Of a DNA stretch of 64,000 bases, positions 24,629 through 32,506 are shown piece after piece (the first letter of the stretch is position 1; every line of letters starts with the position of its first letter). This stretch comes from Paenibacillus camelliae (GTDB lineage Bacteria; Bacillota; Bacilli; Paenibacillales; Paenibacillaceae), in assembly GCF_023715345.1 (NCBI RefSeq), contig NZ_JAMBNY010000012.1, positions 62,001 through 126,000 on the forward strand, written 5' to 3'. Below the pieces are notes generated by a model. That model was not told the DNA's origin. It saw nothing but the letters and a program-made list of their open reading frames with translations, and made no database searches. A program made the translations under genes and the position numbers.

Positions 24629-24678
24629 AAAGGCTCTCTTCTATTTGTGCTATTCACAAGTAAAAGAGAGCTTTTTTA
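24629..24678. terminator. Terminator of the marR-rhodanese unit
   Basis: GCTCTCTT-TA-TTGTG pairs with CACAA-TA-AAGAGAGC (24633-24671) followed by TTTTTT. The same hairpin type recurs at 27640-27692 and, in part, at 26199-26231. Confidence 0.8.
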
Positions 24679-24730
24679 GACCAATCGTTGCAGTTGACTA
24701 AGTGATTTAGTTTCACTCAAGAATAGTAGT

Positions 24731-24770
24731 AGCAGGTTACTTAGAAGCCACATCATACACGATTCTGTAA
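24731..24770 (-). pseudogene. guaA 3'-end remnant D (short)
   Basis: AGCAGGTTACTTAGAAGCCA followed by CATCATACACGATTCTGTAA aligns with the guaA complement at about 28299-28339. It is next to the shared flank ACCAATCGTTGCAGTTGACT and its hairpin, which also accompany remnants A and C. On its own the match is too short to be decisive; the flank supports it. Confidence 0.5.
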
Positions 24771-24789
24771 AATTACGAATCAATTCATC

Positions 24790-25065
24790 TTATTCATTGA
24801 TCGCGAACCTTTTTGCTGATCTAGCTCGGGCGCGTTCAATTTCAACCTCGCGATTTCGAGGCTCCGCTTTAGTCTCTAGCGCATCCAATAAATTTTGGGA
24901 TATAAGCTGAATTTCATAAACAGCACGATTAAATGCTTCCTCATTTGCCTTTGACGGCTTGTTAAAGCCCGTTATTTTTCTCACGTACTGGAGAGCAGCT
25001 GCCTCAATTTCTTCGTTAGTAGCAACTGGCTCAAAGTTGAATAGCGTCTTAATGTTTCGGCACAT
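24790..25065 (-). CDS. DUF2277 family protein
   Basis: A 91-residue protein that matches the DUF2277 pattern: an MCRNIKTL start, EEIEAAALQYVRKITGF, KPSKANEEAFNRAV, and a charged C-terminal helix rich in Arg and Glu. I prefer the second ATG because AAAGGAG is then six bases away. The family is widespread and has no known function. It lies between guaA remnants B and D, so it is probably cargo rather than part of the local core genome. Confidence 0.75.
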   Translation of the reverse strand: MCRNIKTLFNFEPVATNEEIEAAALQYVRKITGFNKPSKANEEAFNRAVYEIQLISQNLLDALETKAEPRNREVEIERARARSAKRFAINE

Positions 25066-25127
25066 CATTATCTCCTTTAACCTTTTTTATTTATTTTACT
25101 ATGTTGTACTAGCCTTAGCCAGAACTA

Positions 25128-25180
25128 CAAAAAAACTTGGAGAAATCCTGCACTAAAGCAGGCTCTCCAAGTTTTATTTT
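25128..25180. terminator. Terminator attached to guaA remnant B
   Basis: ACTTGGAGAAATCCTGC pairs with GCAGG-CTCTCCAAGT (25135-25171), with AAAAAAA before and TTTTATTTTT after. It is nearly the same hairpin as at 23466-23513. Confidence 0.8.
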
Positions 25181-25193
25181 TGTATGTTATATG

Positions 25194-25262
25194 TTATTCC
25201 CACTCAATCGTTGCTGGTGGTTTAGAAGTAAATTCGTACACAACGCCTACGCTTTCTACAAA
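25194..25262 (-). pseudogene. guaA 3'-end remnant B
   Basis: TTATTCCCACTCAATCGTTG then CTGGTGGTTTAGAAGTAAAT matches the guaA complement from its stop codon inward almost without change for 45 bases, then decays (TTCGTACACAACGCCTACGC). The homology ends shortly before the stop of the membrane-protein gene at 25286. Confidence 0.75.
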
Positions 25263-25285
25263 AACATATAGTTTATTATATTTGT

Positions 25286-26161
25286 CTACTCAAGAACTTT
25301 TGATTTATTATAATCTAAATAATCAGTTGTAATTTCTTTAATAATTCTATCTAGTGCAATACATAAAACTGATAGTCCTGAGATAATAAATATTTCTACA
25401 TCGTTACTATTATTAATATCATTCAAATAAAACTTGAATTCTATGAAAAGTTGGGATACTGCGAGGATAAGTATAAATAAATACATAATAATTCTTCTAA
25501 TAAAAACCTCTTCTTTAACCCGATTAATGGTAATTACTCTATTAAAATACACCCAATAATTAAAGAAAAATGGAATAAAACATAATACTAAAAAATAATG
25601 ACTATAATTATGCGACCATTTTAATTCCGTTAAAAATGTTAACACTATAACTAATAGTGACAATATTATTGTAAAACTAAATATTTGTTTCACTAGTAAC
25701 TCAAACCTATTGACCAAATATAATCGTCTTAACCAATTAAGTCTTTTTAATTGATTATTTATCCAATAATTAATTGAAACATAAGTAGGATTACTCTTTT
25801 TATATTCAATAATAATTGAATCCCTAATAAAAATAATAAAAAGAAAACTAAATAACATAACTGCAAATTTAATTGCAAAATAATCTAAGTTATTCCTTAA
25901 CTCAAAAAACAACGATAAAGCGTAAATTATAAAAATAACAGTAACGATTAAAGAAATCAGTTCTGTTGCGATTACTATTCCCTTTCTTTTTATTTTAGAT
26001 CCTAAAAATTTTCCGAACTTATTTGCAACAACACTAAAAATCATATTATAAAAGAATGTCAAAATAAGAAGTAGCACTCCCATTATAACAATATATACAA
26101 TAATGATAAGTATATTTGACCACAAGTTATTCTCAGTGCTTAATAGAATAGTAGCTACCAA
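25286..26161 (-). CDS. Polytopic membrane protein of unknown function
   Basis: A 291-residue protein with about seven membrane helices (near residues 14-45, 63-88, 95-113, 165-190, 199-220, 232-255 and 260-280) separated by short basic loops such as NQLKRLNWLRRLY. It is strongly AT-rich, with many Ile, Leu, Phe and Asn codons, unlike the core genes. It follows the DUF4062 gene on the same strand but with a 315-base gap containing a terminator, so it may be transcribed separately. It resembles no family I can name. A role with the DUF4062 protein is speculative. Confidence 0.6.
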   Translation of the reverse strand: MVATILLSTENNLWSNILIIIVYIVIMGVLLLILTFFYNMIFSVVANKFGKFLGSKIKRKGIVIATELISLIVTVIFIIYALSLFFELRNNLDYFAIKFAVMLFSFLFIIFIRDSIIIEYKKSNPTYVSINYWINNQLKRLNWLRRLYLVNRFELLVKQIFSFTIILSLLVIVLTFLTELKWSHNYSHYFLVLCFIPFFFNYWVYFNRVITINRVKEEVFIRRIIMYLFILILAVSQLFIEFKFYLNDINNSNDVEIFIISGLSVLCIALDRIIKEITTDYLDYNKSKVLE

Positions 26162-26476
26162 ACTATAAACTCCTCTCCTATTTTAATCATTCTATTCTAA
26201 AAAACTCCCTAATTATTCAAATAAGAGAGTAAATCTTGAGTCAATGTCCAAGGTTCATATAGTTATCTGTTCTTGCAGAGATAAATTCCATTTAAAATCT
26301 TTAAGGTATTCCAATTGTCTCATAATTCCTATATTGCACTACTTCGTTAACTAGTTAGTATTAATATTCTAACGAGTAGCTAGGGATACTTCCCTAGTGT
26401 ACATTCAATACCAACGGTTTATTTTATTGTGCGAGAGCCCTACGCGACTAAGATTAAGATAGTAAAAGTACAATAT
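26162..26476. other. Gap between membrane protein and DUF4062 genes
   Basis: A 315-base non-coding stretch. It holds a minus-strand terminator at 26199-26231 (ACTCTCTTATT with AATAATTAGGGAGT, then TTTTTT) and a small palindrome CTAGGGA/TCCCTAG at 26380-26397. I see no gene or gene remnant in it. Confidence 0.5.
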
Positions 26477-27445
26477 CTAGAATGGTAAATCATCATCACT
26501 AATTTTACTTACTTTTTGCATCTTAATCCATTTGTCATTCCAATCAAATTGTGTAAATATTTTCAATTTATCATTCTCATCGAAAATAACTTTATTAATA
26601 GTTAAATAGAAGTAAATATTATTTTGTTCTAGTACGTATTCATAATGTTTATCATAGTCATCATAATCAAATAAATTCTTCTCTGTAAATTGTCTAGCTT
26701 TTAACCAAACCTCTAATTCTTCCTTATTTGAAAAGAAGATTCTATATGGGGTATTCGTCGCTTCTTTTAAATTAATAAATGCAGGATGATTGCTCAACAA
26801 TATTTCTTTAATAGCAGTATCAGAGTTTTTTCTTTCTTCCGTTAAGAAATTAACTAACTTATTTAACGTTTGGGCAGTAGCATTAATATTCTCAAGTGTT
26901 TTTACTTCTCCAAGTTTAGCTTGCTGTTGTAACAATCTTTGAAATAATCCCGCCCATTGTTCTCTAAGAAAAAATATAATTTCTTGTGAATTTTCAAACG
27001 GTGAAATTGGGTTGTTATGAGACAATCCCTCTATTTCTTCAATAAATGCAAATATTTTAACATCATCTACATAGCTATACTTAATATTTTCTACATCTTT
27101 ATTTAATAGATACATTCTGTACTCACCCATTACTGATTTGTCAATAAATATGTAGACTTGCTTTCCTAGTTTATGAGCTGTTTTTATTTCCATCTGAGTA
27201 ATAGAATAAGGTTCATTTTTCGACCCACTTCCATATCTACCACCTATAATAGCAATTAGAATGTCTGTATTATCTACTTCTCTGTAACAATAATCTTCTA
27301 ATTTTTCCTCACTACCGTAAGGTATATTTCCCTTTTCATTTAATACAGCATCGTAACCCAAATCTTTTATAAATCTTTCTAAATCTGCTCTTACATATTT
27401 TAAATCATAAAAAGTTGAGCTGACAAACACTCTTGGTCTAGCCAT
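26477..27445 (-). CDS. DUF4062 (TIR-like) domain protein, possible defence effector
   Basis: A 322-residue protein. The first 110 residues match DUF4062: MARPRVFVSSTFYDLKYVRA, LERFIKDLGYDAVLNEKGNIPYG, then DILIAIIGGRYGSGSKN and YSITQMEIKTAHKLGKQVYIF. This domain has a TIR/SEFIR-like fold and often occurs in NTPase-linked conflict systems. Here no NTPase domain follows; a helical linker (about 165-215) and a small C-terminal alpha/beta domain with LWLKARQFTEKNL-like sequence come instead. GAGGTGA precedes the ATG. Its place in the guaA island and low GC suggest acquired cargo. Domain identity is fairly sure; a defence role is inference. Confidence 0.8.
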   Translation of the reverse strand: MARPRVFVSSTFYDLKYVRADLERFIKDLGYDAVLNEKGNIPYGSEEKLEDYCYREVDNTDILIAIIGGRYGSGSKNEPYSITQMEIKTAHKLGKQVYIFIDKSVMGEYRMYLLNKDVENIKYSYVDDVKIFAFIEEIEGLSHNNPISPFENSQEIIFFLREQWAGLFQRLLQQQAKLGEVKTLENINATAQTLNKLVNFLTEERKNSDTAIKEILLSNHPAFINLKEATNTPYRIFFSNKEELEVWLKARQFTEKNLFDYDDYDKHYEYVLEQNNIYFYLTINKVIFDENDKLKIFTQFDWNDKWIKMQKVSKISDDDLPF

Positions 27446-27780
27446 TACTTCACCTCTGCATATCTTGTCATTAACTTCTTAGAATACATATTAATAAAAT
27501 ATACTAAATTTAATCTTTTTTTACAACTTTACAAATAACATAATGCGATAGGGTAATTAGACATTAAAAATATGTAATGTATACAATATTACAATAGGAG
27601 CATTACATTCATTAACTCATTAATTATATAATTTATTCATAAAAAACTCCCTTCTATTTGTCGAATAAGACAAATAAAAGAGAGAATTTTTTTAAGACCA
27701 ATAGTTGCAGGTGAACGAATCATACTCTCAAGTATTGTGACTAAAATCCCTTGCTACACAAGGCTTGTCAGCTACAAAAG
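27446..27780. other. Upstream region of the DUF4062 gene
   Basis: A 335-base non-coding stretch. It contains an inverted repeat ATGTAATG (27572-27579) / CATTACAT (27601-27608) upstream of the DUF4062 start, a bidirectional hairpin (27640-27692: CTCCCTT-TATTTGTC with GACAAATA-AAG-GAG, then TTTTTTT), and the shared segment AGACCAATAGTTGCAG that also flanks guaA remnants C and D. No gene is visible. Confidence 0.5.
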
Positions 27781-28003
27781 CCTACTCCCATTCAATCGTA
27801 ACAGACGGCTTAACGTTACGTCATACACGATAAGGATAACGTTATCTACTTCATTGACGATACGAACAGAAATTTTCTCTAGCACACCCTAAAGGATACG
27901 TGCCCAGGCTACTGTCATACCTTCAACAATAGATATTACTGCACGGATACCTACAGTATAAGAGTAGGTAAAAGCGTTGTCCATTCCCCCTAGGCAGCGC
28001 ATA
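27781..28003 (-). pseudogene. guaA 3'-end remnant A (longest)
   Basis: About 220 bases align with the complement of the guaA end (28284-28518) with few gaps: CCTACTCCCATTCAATCGTA, TAACGTTATCTACTTC, ACGATACGAACAGAAATTTT, CTCTAGCAC, GGATACGTGCCCAG, TGCACGGATACCTACAG and TAGGCAGCGCA. Roughly three quarters of positions agree by eye. Single-base indels break the frame. It is the copy nearest to intact guaA. Confidence 0.85.
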
Positions 28004-28038
28004 TGCTCCACAGTCAATTTATTAATTTATCATTTTTA

Positions 28039-28188
28039 CTATGCTCTAGGTTCACTTACTTGTGTAATGATATCACTTACAAGCCATTTACCGTTTTCAA
28101 GTACTAATGTAATATTACGCCAGTAGTAATTTGGATATAGGTCCTCTGATAAATGAGGGTAGTCTTTATGATAATTAAGTAATGGTTG
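28039..28188 (-). pseudogene. Truncated 3' end of an unidentified gene
   Basis: A minus-strand frame without a start codon encodes LLNYHKDYPHLSEDLYPNYY then WRNITLVLENGKWLVSDIIT and stops at 28039-28041. The pattern of aromatic beta strands resembles the last strands of small NTF2-like or immunity-type domains. An upstream TAG in frame and a plausible continuation in another frame (MHHLAT) suggest a frameshift. It lies between guaA and remnant A, so it is probably what remains of the most recent cargo. Confidence 0.5.
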
Positions 28189-28230
28189 CTAAATGATGCA
28201 TAAAAAATTCCATTAAATTACTATACTGTA

Positions 28231-28268
28231 TAAAAAAAGCCTGCTAATCCAAAAAGAATTAACAGGCA
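28231..28268 (-). terminator. Terminator of guaA
   Basis: On the minus strand GCCTGTTAAT pairs with ATTAGCAGGC (loop TCTTTTTGG), followed by TTTTTTT, about 20 bases after the guaA stop. It differs from the CTTGGAG hairpin that accompanies remnants B and C. Confidence 0.85.
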
Positions 28269-28284
28269 TTAATATTCTATAATC

Positions 28285-29823
28285 CTATTCCCACTCAATC
28301 GTCGCAGGTGGTTTAGACGTAATGTCATACACAATACGGTTAACGTTATCTACTTCGTTAACGATACGAACAGAGATTTTCTCTAGCACGTCCCAAGGGA
28401 TACGTGCCCAGTCTGCTGTCATACCATCAATGGATGTTACTGCACGAATACCTACCGTGTAGGAGTACGTACGAGCATCGCCCATAACGCCTACAGACTT
28501 CATGTTAGGCAGCGCAGTGAAGTATTGCCAGATCTCACGATCAAGACCTGCTTTTGCAATTTCTTCACGAAGGATATAATCAGAGTCACGAACGATTTTC
28601 AGCTTGTCCTCTGTTACTTCGCCAAGTACACGGATCGCTAGACCTGGACCTGGGAACGGCTGACGCCATACGATTTCAGCAGGTAAGCCGCACTCTTCCC
28701 CAACCTTACGAACCTCGTCCTTGAATAGAGCTTTTAACGGCTCTACAAGCTCGAATTTAATATCTTCAGGCAATCCACCTACGTTGTGGTGAGATTTGAT
28801 TGTTTGGGCAGTTGCAGTACCACTTTCTACGATATCTGTGTAAAGTGTACCTTGTGCCAAGAATTTGAAATCGTCGAATTTTGCAGATTCCTCTTGGAAT
28901 ACATAGATAAATTCGTTACCGATGATTTTACGTTTTTGCTCAGGATCATCAACGCCAGCTAGTTTACCTAGGAAACGTTCTTGAGCATCGATTTTAACAA
29001 CCTTCATATCAAATTTACCAACAAAGGTTTCCATTACGCTTTCAGCTTCGCCTTTACGCAATAGACCGTGGTCGATAAACATACAAGTCAATTGATCACC
29101 GATTGCTTTATGAAGCAAGATCGCAACAACAGAAGAATCTACACCACCAGAAAGTGCGCATAGAACTTTTTCGTTTCCAACTTGTTTACGAATGTCAGCA
29201 ATCGTATCCTCGATAAAGCTTTCCATTGTCCAATTTCCTTCGCACTCACATACGTTATATAGGAAATTACGGATCATCTCATTCCCCTTCAAGGAGTGAC
29301 GGACCTCTGGGTGGAATTGGACAGCGTAGAAGCGACGTGCTTCATCACTCATCGCAGCGATCGGCGCGTGCTCTGTGCTTGCGTCTACTCTAAAGCCAAC
29401 AGGTGGCTCAATAACAAGGTCGCTATGGCTCATCCATACCGTTTGTGAGCATTCAAGACCTGATGTAAGTGTGCAATTATCAATAAAGGTAACGTCTGCT
29501 TTACCATACTCACGCTTGCCGGCACGCTCAACCTTGCCGCTTAGCTGATGAGACATCATTTGCATTCCGTAGCAGATACCTAAAATTGGAATATTCAAAT
29601 CGTAAATCGCTGGATCAACAAGTGGAGAATTTTCTTCGTATACACTTGCAGGACCTCCAGAAAATACGATACCCTTTGGATTAATTTCGCGAATCTTTTC
29701 AACAGAAGTATTGTAAGGCAATAGCTCACTATATACTCCCAAATCACGAATACGTCTTGCAATCAATTGGTTGTATTGTCCTCCAAAATCGAGAACAACG
29801 ATGATTTCGTTTTGCTTCGTCAT
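28285..29823 (-). CDS. guaA: GMP synthase (glutamine-hydrolysing)
   Basis: A 512-residue enzyme of the usual length that converts XMP, glutamine and ATP to GMP. The N-terminal glutaminase domain has Cys84 in GICYGMQMM and the His/Glu pair in QFHPEV. The ATP-pyrophosphatase domain has the P-loop [11 protein letters not shown]. The C-terminal dimerisation domain ends PPATIEWE. I start at MTKQNE because GGGAGG lies seven bases upstream; an earlier in-frame ATG overlaps that site. Its own promoter lies just upstream. The 3' end is the template of the repeated fragments at 22.6-28.0 kb. Confidence 0.97.
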   Translation of the reverse strand: MTKQNEIIVVLDFGGQYNQLIARRIRDLGVYSELLPYNTSVEKIREINPKGIVFSGGPASVYEENSPLVDPAIYDLNIPILGICYGMQMMSHQLSGKVERAGKREYGKADVTFIDNCTLTSGLECSQTVWMSHSDLVIEPPVGFRVDASTEHAPIAAMSDEARRFYAVQFHPEVRHSLKGNEMIRNFLYNVCECEGNWTMESFIEDTIADIRKQVGNEKVLCALSGGVDSSVVAILLHKAIGDQLTCMFIDHGLLRKGEAESVMETFVGKFDMKVVKIDAQERFLGKLAGVDDPEQKRKIIGNEFIYVFQEESAKFDDFKFLAQGTLYTDIVESGTATAQTIKSHHNVGGLPEDIKFELVEPLKALFKDEVRKVGEECGLPAEIVWRQPFPGPGLAIRVLGEVTEDKLKIVRDSDYILREEIAKAGLDREIWQYFTALPNMKSVGVMGDARTYSYTVGIRAVTSIDGMTADWARIPWDVLEKISVRIVNEVDNVNRIVYDITSKPPATIEWE

Positions 29824-29851
29824 GACCGAGCCTCCCATAATTAATGTGATA

Positions 29852-29881
29852 ATTATAGCTATTTCGATTCCACGTAGTCAA
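29852..29881 (-). promoter_or_regulatory. Promoter of guaA
   Basis: On the minus strand TTGACT (29876-29881) and TATAAT (29852-29857) are separated by 18 bases, about 30 bases upstream of the guaA start. I found no guanine riboswitch between it and the gene. Confidence 0.75.
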
Positions 29882-29922
29882 GCAACTTCGACCGTTCTCC
29901 ACAAAAACGTCGCGAACTACAT

Positions 29923-29964
29923 AAAAAGGTCGTGTTATATGTCAAAACATCGACGTATAACACG
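29923..29964 (-). terminator. Terminator of the transglutaminase operon
   Basis: GTCGTGTTATACGTC pairs with GAC-TATAACACGAC on the minus strand, followed by CTTTTTA. It lies about 65 bases after the transglutaminase gene and upstream of the guaA promoter. Confidence 0.75.
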
Positions 29965-30025
29965 ACATTCCTTGAATTTTCTGATTTATACATTAATTTC
30001 AACCATTGGTTAAATCGAAGAAATT

Positions 30026-32506
30026 TTATCTCGCTGCCACTGACGTATCAGACTCATATTGCTCGTTGCCAAGAGGCAATACTTGATCCGTATCGACCTT
30101 CGAACGAATGCTAGATTTACGACCCTTACCGCTTTTACCACTTAGCCCTTGTAACATGTGGACAAGCTCTGCTGGCTCAGGAGGAGTCATCTGCTTGCTG
30201 TAGTAAAACCTTTCAAGCTGAGAGATTAGCTGCTTCAGTGCTTGCTTTTGCGCTTCGCCATCCACACTATCATAAAGCGACTCGAGTCGCTGTCTCCATG
30301 TTAAATGTGCCAAATCATCACTAATCCCTCGTTCTAAGGATCTAATGTGACGGGTGATGAGCAGCTCCATCGTATGCTGCAGTCGACTTTGCAGCTTAGG
30401 CAGCTCCGCTCTAGCCTGCTGCTGCATGCTTAACCGCTTTTTATTACGCGATGGGTAGCTGATTGGAAGTGCTAACAGCTGCTCATAGCTGCCCAGCAAC
30501 TGGTAGCCTCGTCGATATCGACGAATTAACCTTTGCTGCCTCATTGGCTGCCATGCCAAGCGAATAACTAGGCTGATCAATGTAAGACCAGCCGCAGCTG
30601 CGCCTATTAGCTGCCACTGCATCGGTGTAATGCTGGAGCCGATGCGATATAGCTCTGTCCAGATGCGGTCACCTAGCTGTCCAAGCTGAGAGGCAATACC
30701 TGCCGTTGCAGCTTCATCTTCCTCAGCGCCTGGTGTTGGATCAAATGCTACCCAGCCAACGTTAGGGAAATACACCTCTACCCACGCATGAGCATCCTTT
30801 GCGCTCACTTTATACTGCGTCTGAACAACACCGCTATCTAGCGTTCTCTCTCCAACTGCTTCTCCCATCTGATAGCCTTTCACATATCGAGCTGGAATAT
30901 CCTGTGACCTTAACATAACGACCATAGCTGTAGCGAAATGAACACAATAGCCCTTCTGCTGCTCAAACAAGAAATGATCTACGAAATCTTCATCCTCTTG
31001 CGGTAGCGAGCTTTTCAAGCTGTATGTATAGTTTTCCTCGAGATATTGCTGGATTGCCATTACTTGATCGTACCTGCTCGTTAAGCCGCCTCCAGATACT
31101 TCCTGCGCAAGAGCAATGACCCTTTCCGGCAGCTGCTCTGGCAGCTGCAAGTAGGCTTGAAGCATATCGCTTTCCCACGCACGCTGCGCCAGCTCCTTAT
31201 CTGGTGCTTCAAGGTCATTGAGTTCCTCTACATTGACGATAGGCAGCTCAGTCAGCACCGAATAGCTTTTTATCGGAGCATCCTTTATAGGGGAATACAG
31301 CGTGCCTGTTGCCGTCTCAGTAATATAATTGCTTAGGTTACGCTCAGGATCGCTTGCGATGAGCTCAAGCACAACGCCTTTTGTTCCTGATTGCATTAGC
31401 GGCATACCGATCTGAGGCTCAACATAGGAGATTGATTGCTGCAGGCGAATGCGATTGCTGGTTGAACCAAGCTGCGCACCTGCCGTTGCCTCCTCAGGAA
31501 TTGTGTGTAGAGCAACCGCTCCATTCTGGTCACTCCAGCCCTTGCCTGTATAGGTCGATCTGATCTCAGCGCGCCAATTGCTCCTCTGAGCAGACCAACC
31601 GAAAAATACGACCTCATCCGATGTTCTTAGCGTCTGTCCAAGCACGGAATCATCGTGACCGTAGCCTGCCATTCCAACCGCACCCTCTCGATAGCTGCTG
31701 CTTGTGACATTTTTAAGCGGAAGGCCGCTTGTCTGCTGCGCCCATACAGAGAGATCTTCAGTAAAGGACGGTGAGAATAGGCTTGACCAAGCAACTGGCT
31801 CGCTTCGCTTTTCTTTATTATGACTCATCGCCATCCCTCCAGCGATAATCGTAACGGCAAGCAGAAAAATACTCACATATTGATACCTGACCTGCTTACC
31901 CCAGCTAGCCGTTGTTAGCTGCCTGCGCTGAAGCTTCGGTAGAGTTGTGAATGCGACAAGCAGCAATCCTTCAGCAATTGCTCGCAGCATACCCTGCCAT
32001 ATATCAATGCCTAAGGATGCATGCAGTGTAATAAGGTACAGCAGCGTCACAGCTGATAGAGAAAGAGAAAACTGGTAATACCATACAATGGACTGCAGTG
32101 ATGGCGCCAGCAGCAGCCAACCTGTAAATAGTAGAATCGTACGGATCTCGTCATTCATCGACCATATGCCGTAATGCAGCATATCCTTCACATTTTCAGC
32201 CAGTAACGGTCCTAGCTCCATGGCCCATCCAGAAAGCGATTGCTCGTCCCCTTTATAAATGAGAAACATTGCTCCGAGCCCTGTCACTACACCAATCAAG
32301 ATGAAATAAGCGATTCTCGGCTTAAATAAACCGAATGCAAGGATAATAGCCGTCATCCATATCAGTGCCTGTGGGTGTAGAAGGCTGCTCCATTCCCCTG
32401 CACCTACCCAGGGCAAAAGCCACTCCAACAGCAAACCAAATAGTAGCAAGGTCGTGATGACTCGATAGGTAAAGGAGGGCTCTAATGAATCACGCTCCTG
32501 AAGCAT
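30026..32506 (-). CDS. Membrane transglutaminase-like protein (TgpA family)
   Basis: About 826 residues from MLQERDSL, chosen because AAGGAAGTGAG precedes it; the longer frame runs far into the DUF58 gene. Six or so N-terminal helices are followed by an extracellular region with a transglutaminase core: Cys in QQKGYCVHFATAM, His in KDAHAWVEVYF and Asp in VAFDPTPG. One more membrane helix and a cytoplasmic DUF4129-like tail end the protein. It overlaps the DUF58 gene by 17 bases, forming the MoxR-DUF58-TgpA operon typical of this group. Its substrate is unknown; a cell-envelope role is likely. Confidence 0.9.
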   Translation of the reverse strand: MLQERDSLEPSFTYRVITTLLLFGLLLEWLLPWVGAGEWSSLLHPQALIWMTAIILAFGLFKPRIAYFILIGVVTGLGAMFLIYKGDEQSLSGWAMELGPLLAENVKDMLHYGIWSMNDEIRTILLFTGWLLLAPSLQSIVWYYQFSLSLSAVTLLYLITLHASLGIDIWQGMLRAIAEGLLLVAFTTLPKLQRRQLTTASWGKQVRYQYVSIFLLAVTIIAGGMAMSHNKEKRSEPVAWSSLFSPSFTEDLSVWAQQTSGLPLKNVTSSSYREGAVGMAGYGHDDSVLGQTLRTSDEVVFFGWSAQRSNWRAEIRSTYTGKGWSDQNGAVALHTIPEEATAGAQLGSTSNRIRLQQSISYVEPQIGMPLMQSGTKGVVLELIASDPERNLSNYITETATGTLYSPIKDAPIKSYSVLTELPIVNVEELNDLEAPDKELAQRAWESDMLQAYLQLPEQLPERVIALAQEVSGGGLTSRYDQVMAIQQYLEENYTYSLKSSLPQEDEDFVDHFLFEQQKGYCVHFATAMVVMLRSQDIPARYVKGYQMGEAVGERTLDSGVVQTQYKVSAKDAHAWVEVYFPNVGWVAFDPTPGAEEDEAATAGIASQLGQLGDRIWTELYRIGSSITPMQWQLIGAAAAGLTLISLVIRLAWQPMRQQRLIRRYRRGYQLLGSYEQLLALPISYPSRNKKRLSMQQQARAELPKLQSRLQHTMELLITRHIRSLERGISDDLAHLTWRQRLESLYDSVDGEAQKQALKQLISQLERFYYSKQMTPPEPAELVHMLQGLSGKSGKGRKSSIRSKVDTDQVLPLGNEQYESDTSVAAR

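Noticed and set aside
22586-28003. guaA-like pieces as functional second copies of GMP synthase
   Set aside because: They cover only the 3' end, carry frameshifts and deletions, and have no start sites.
29824-30025. Guanine riboswitch upstream of guaA
   Set aside because: The hairpin there is a plain terminator for the preceding operon and a standard promoter follows; the conserved purine-aptamer core was not found.
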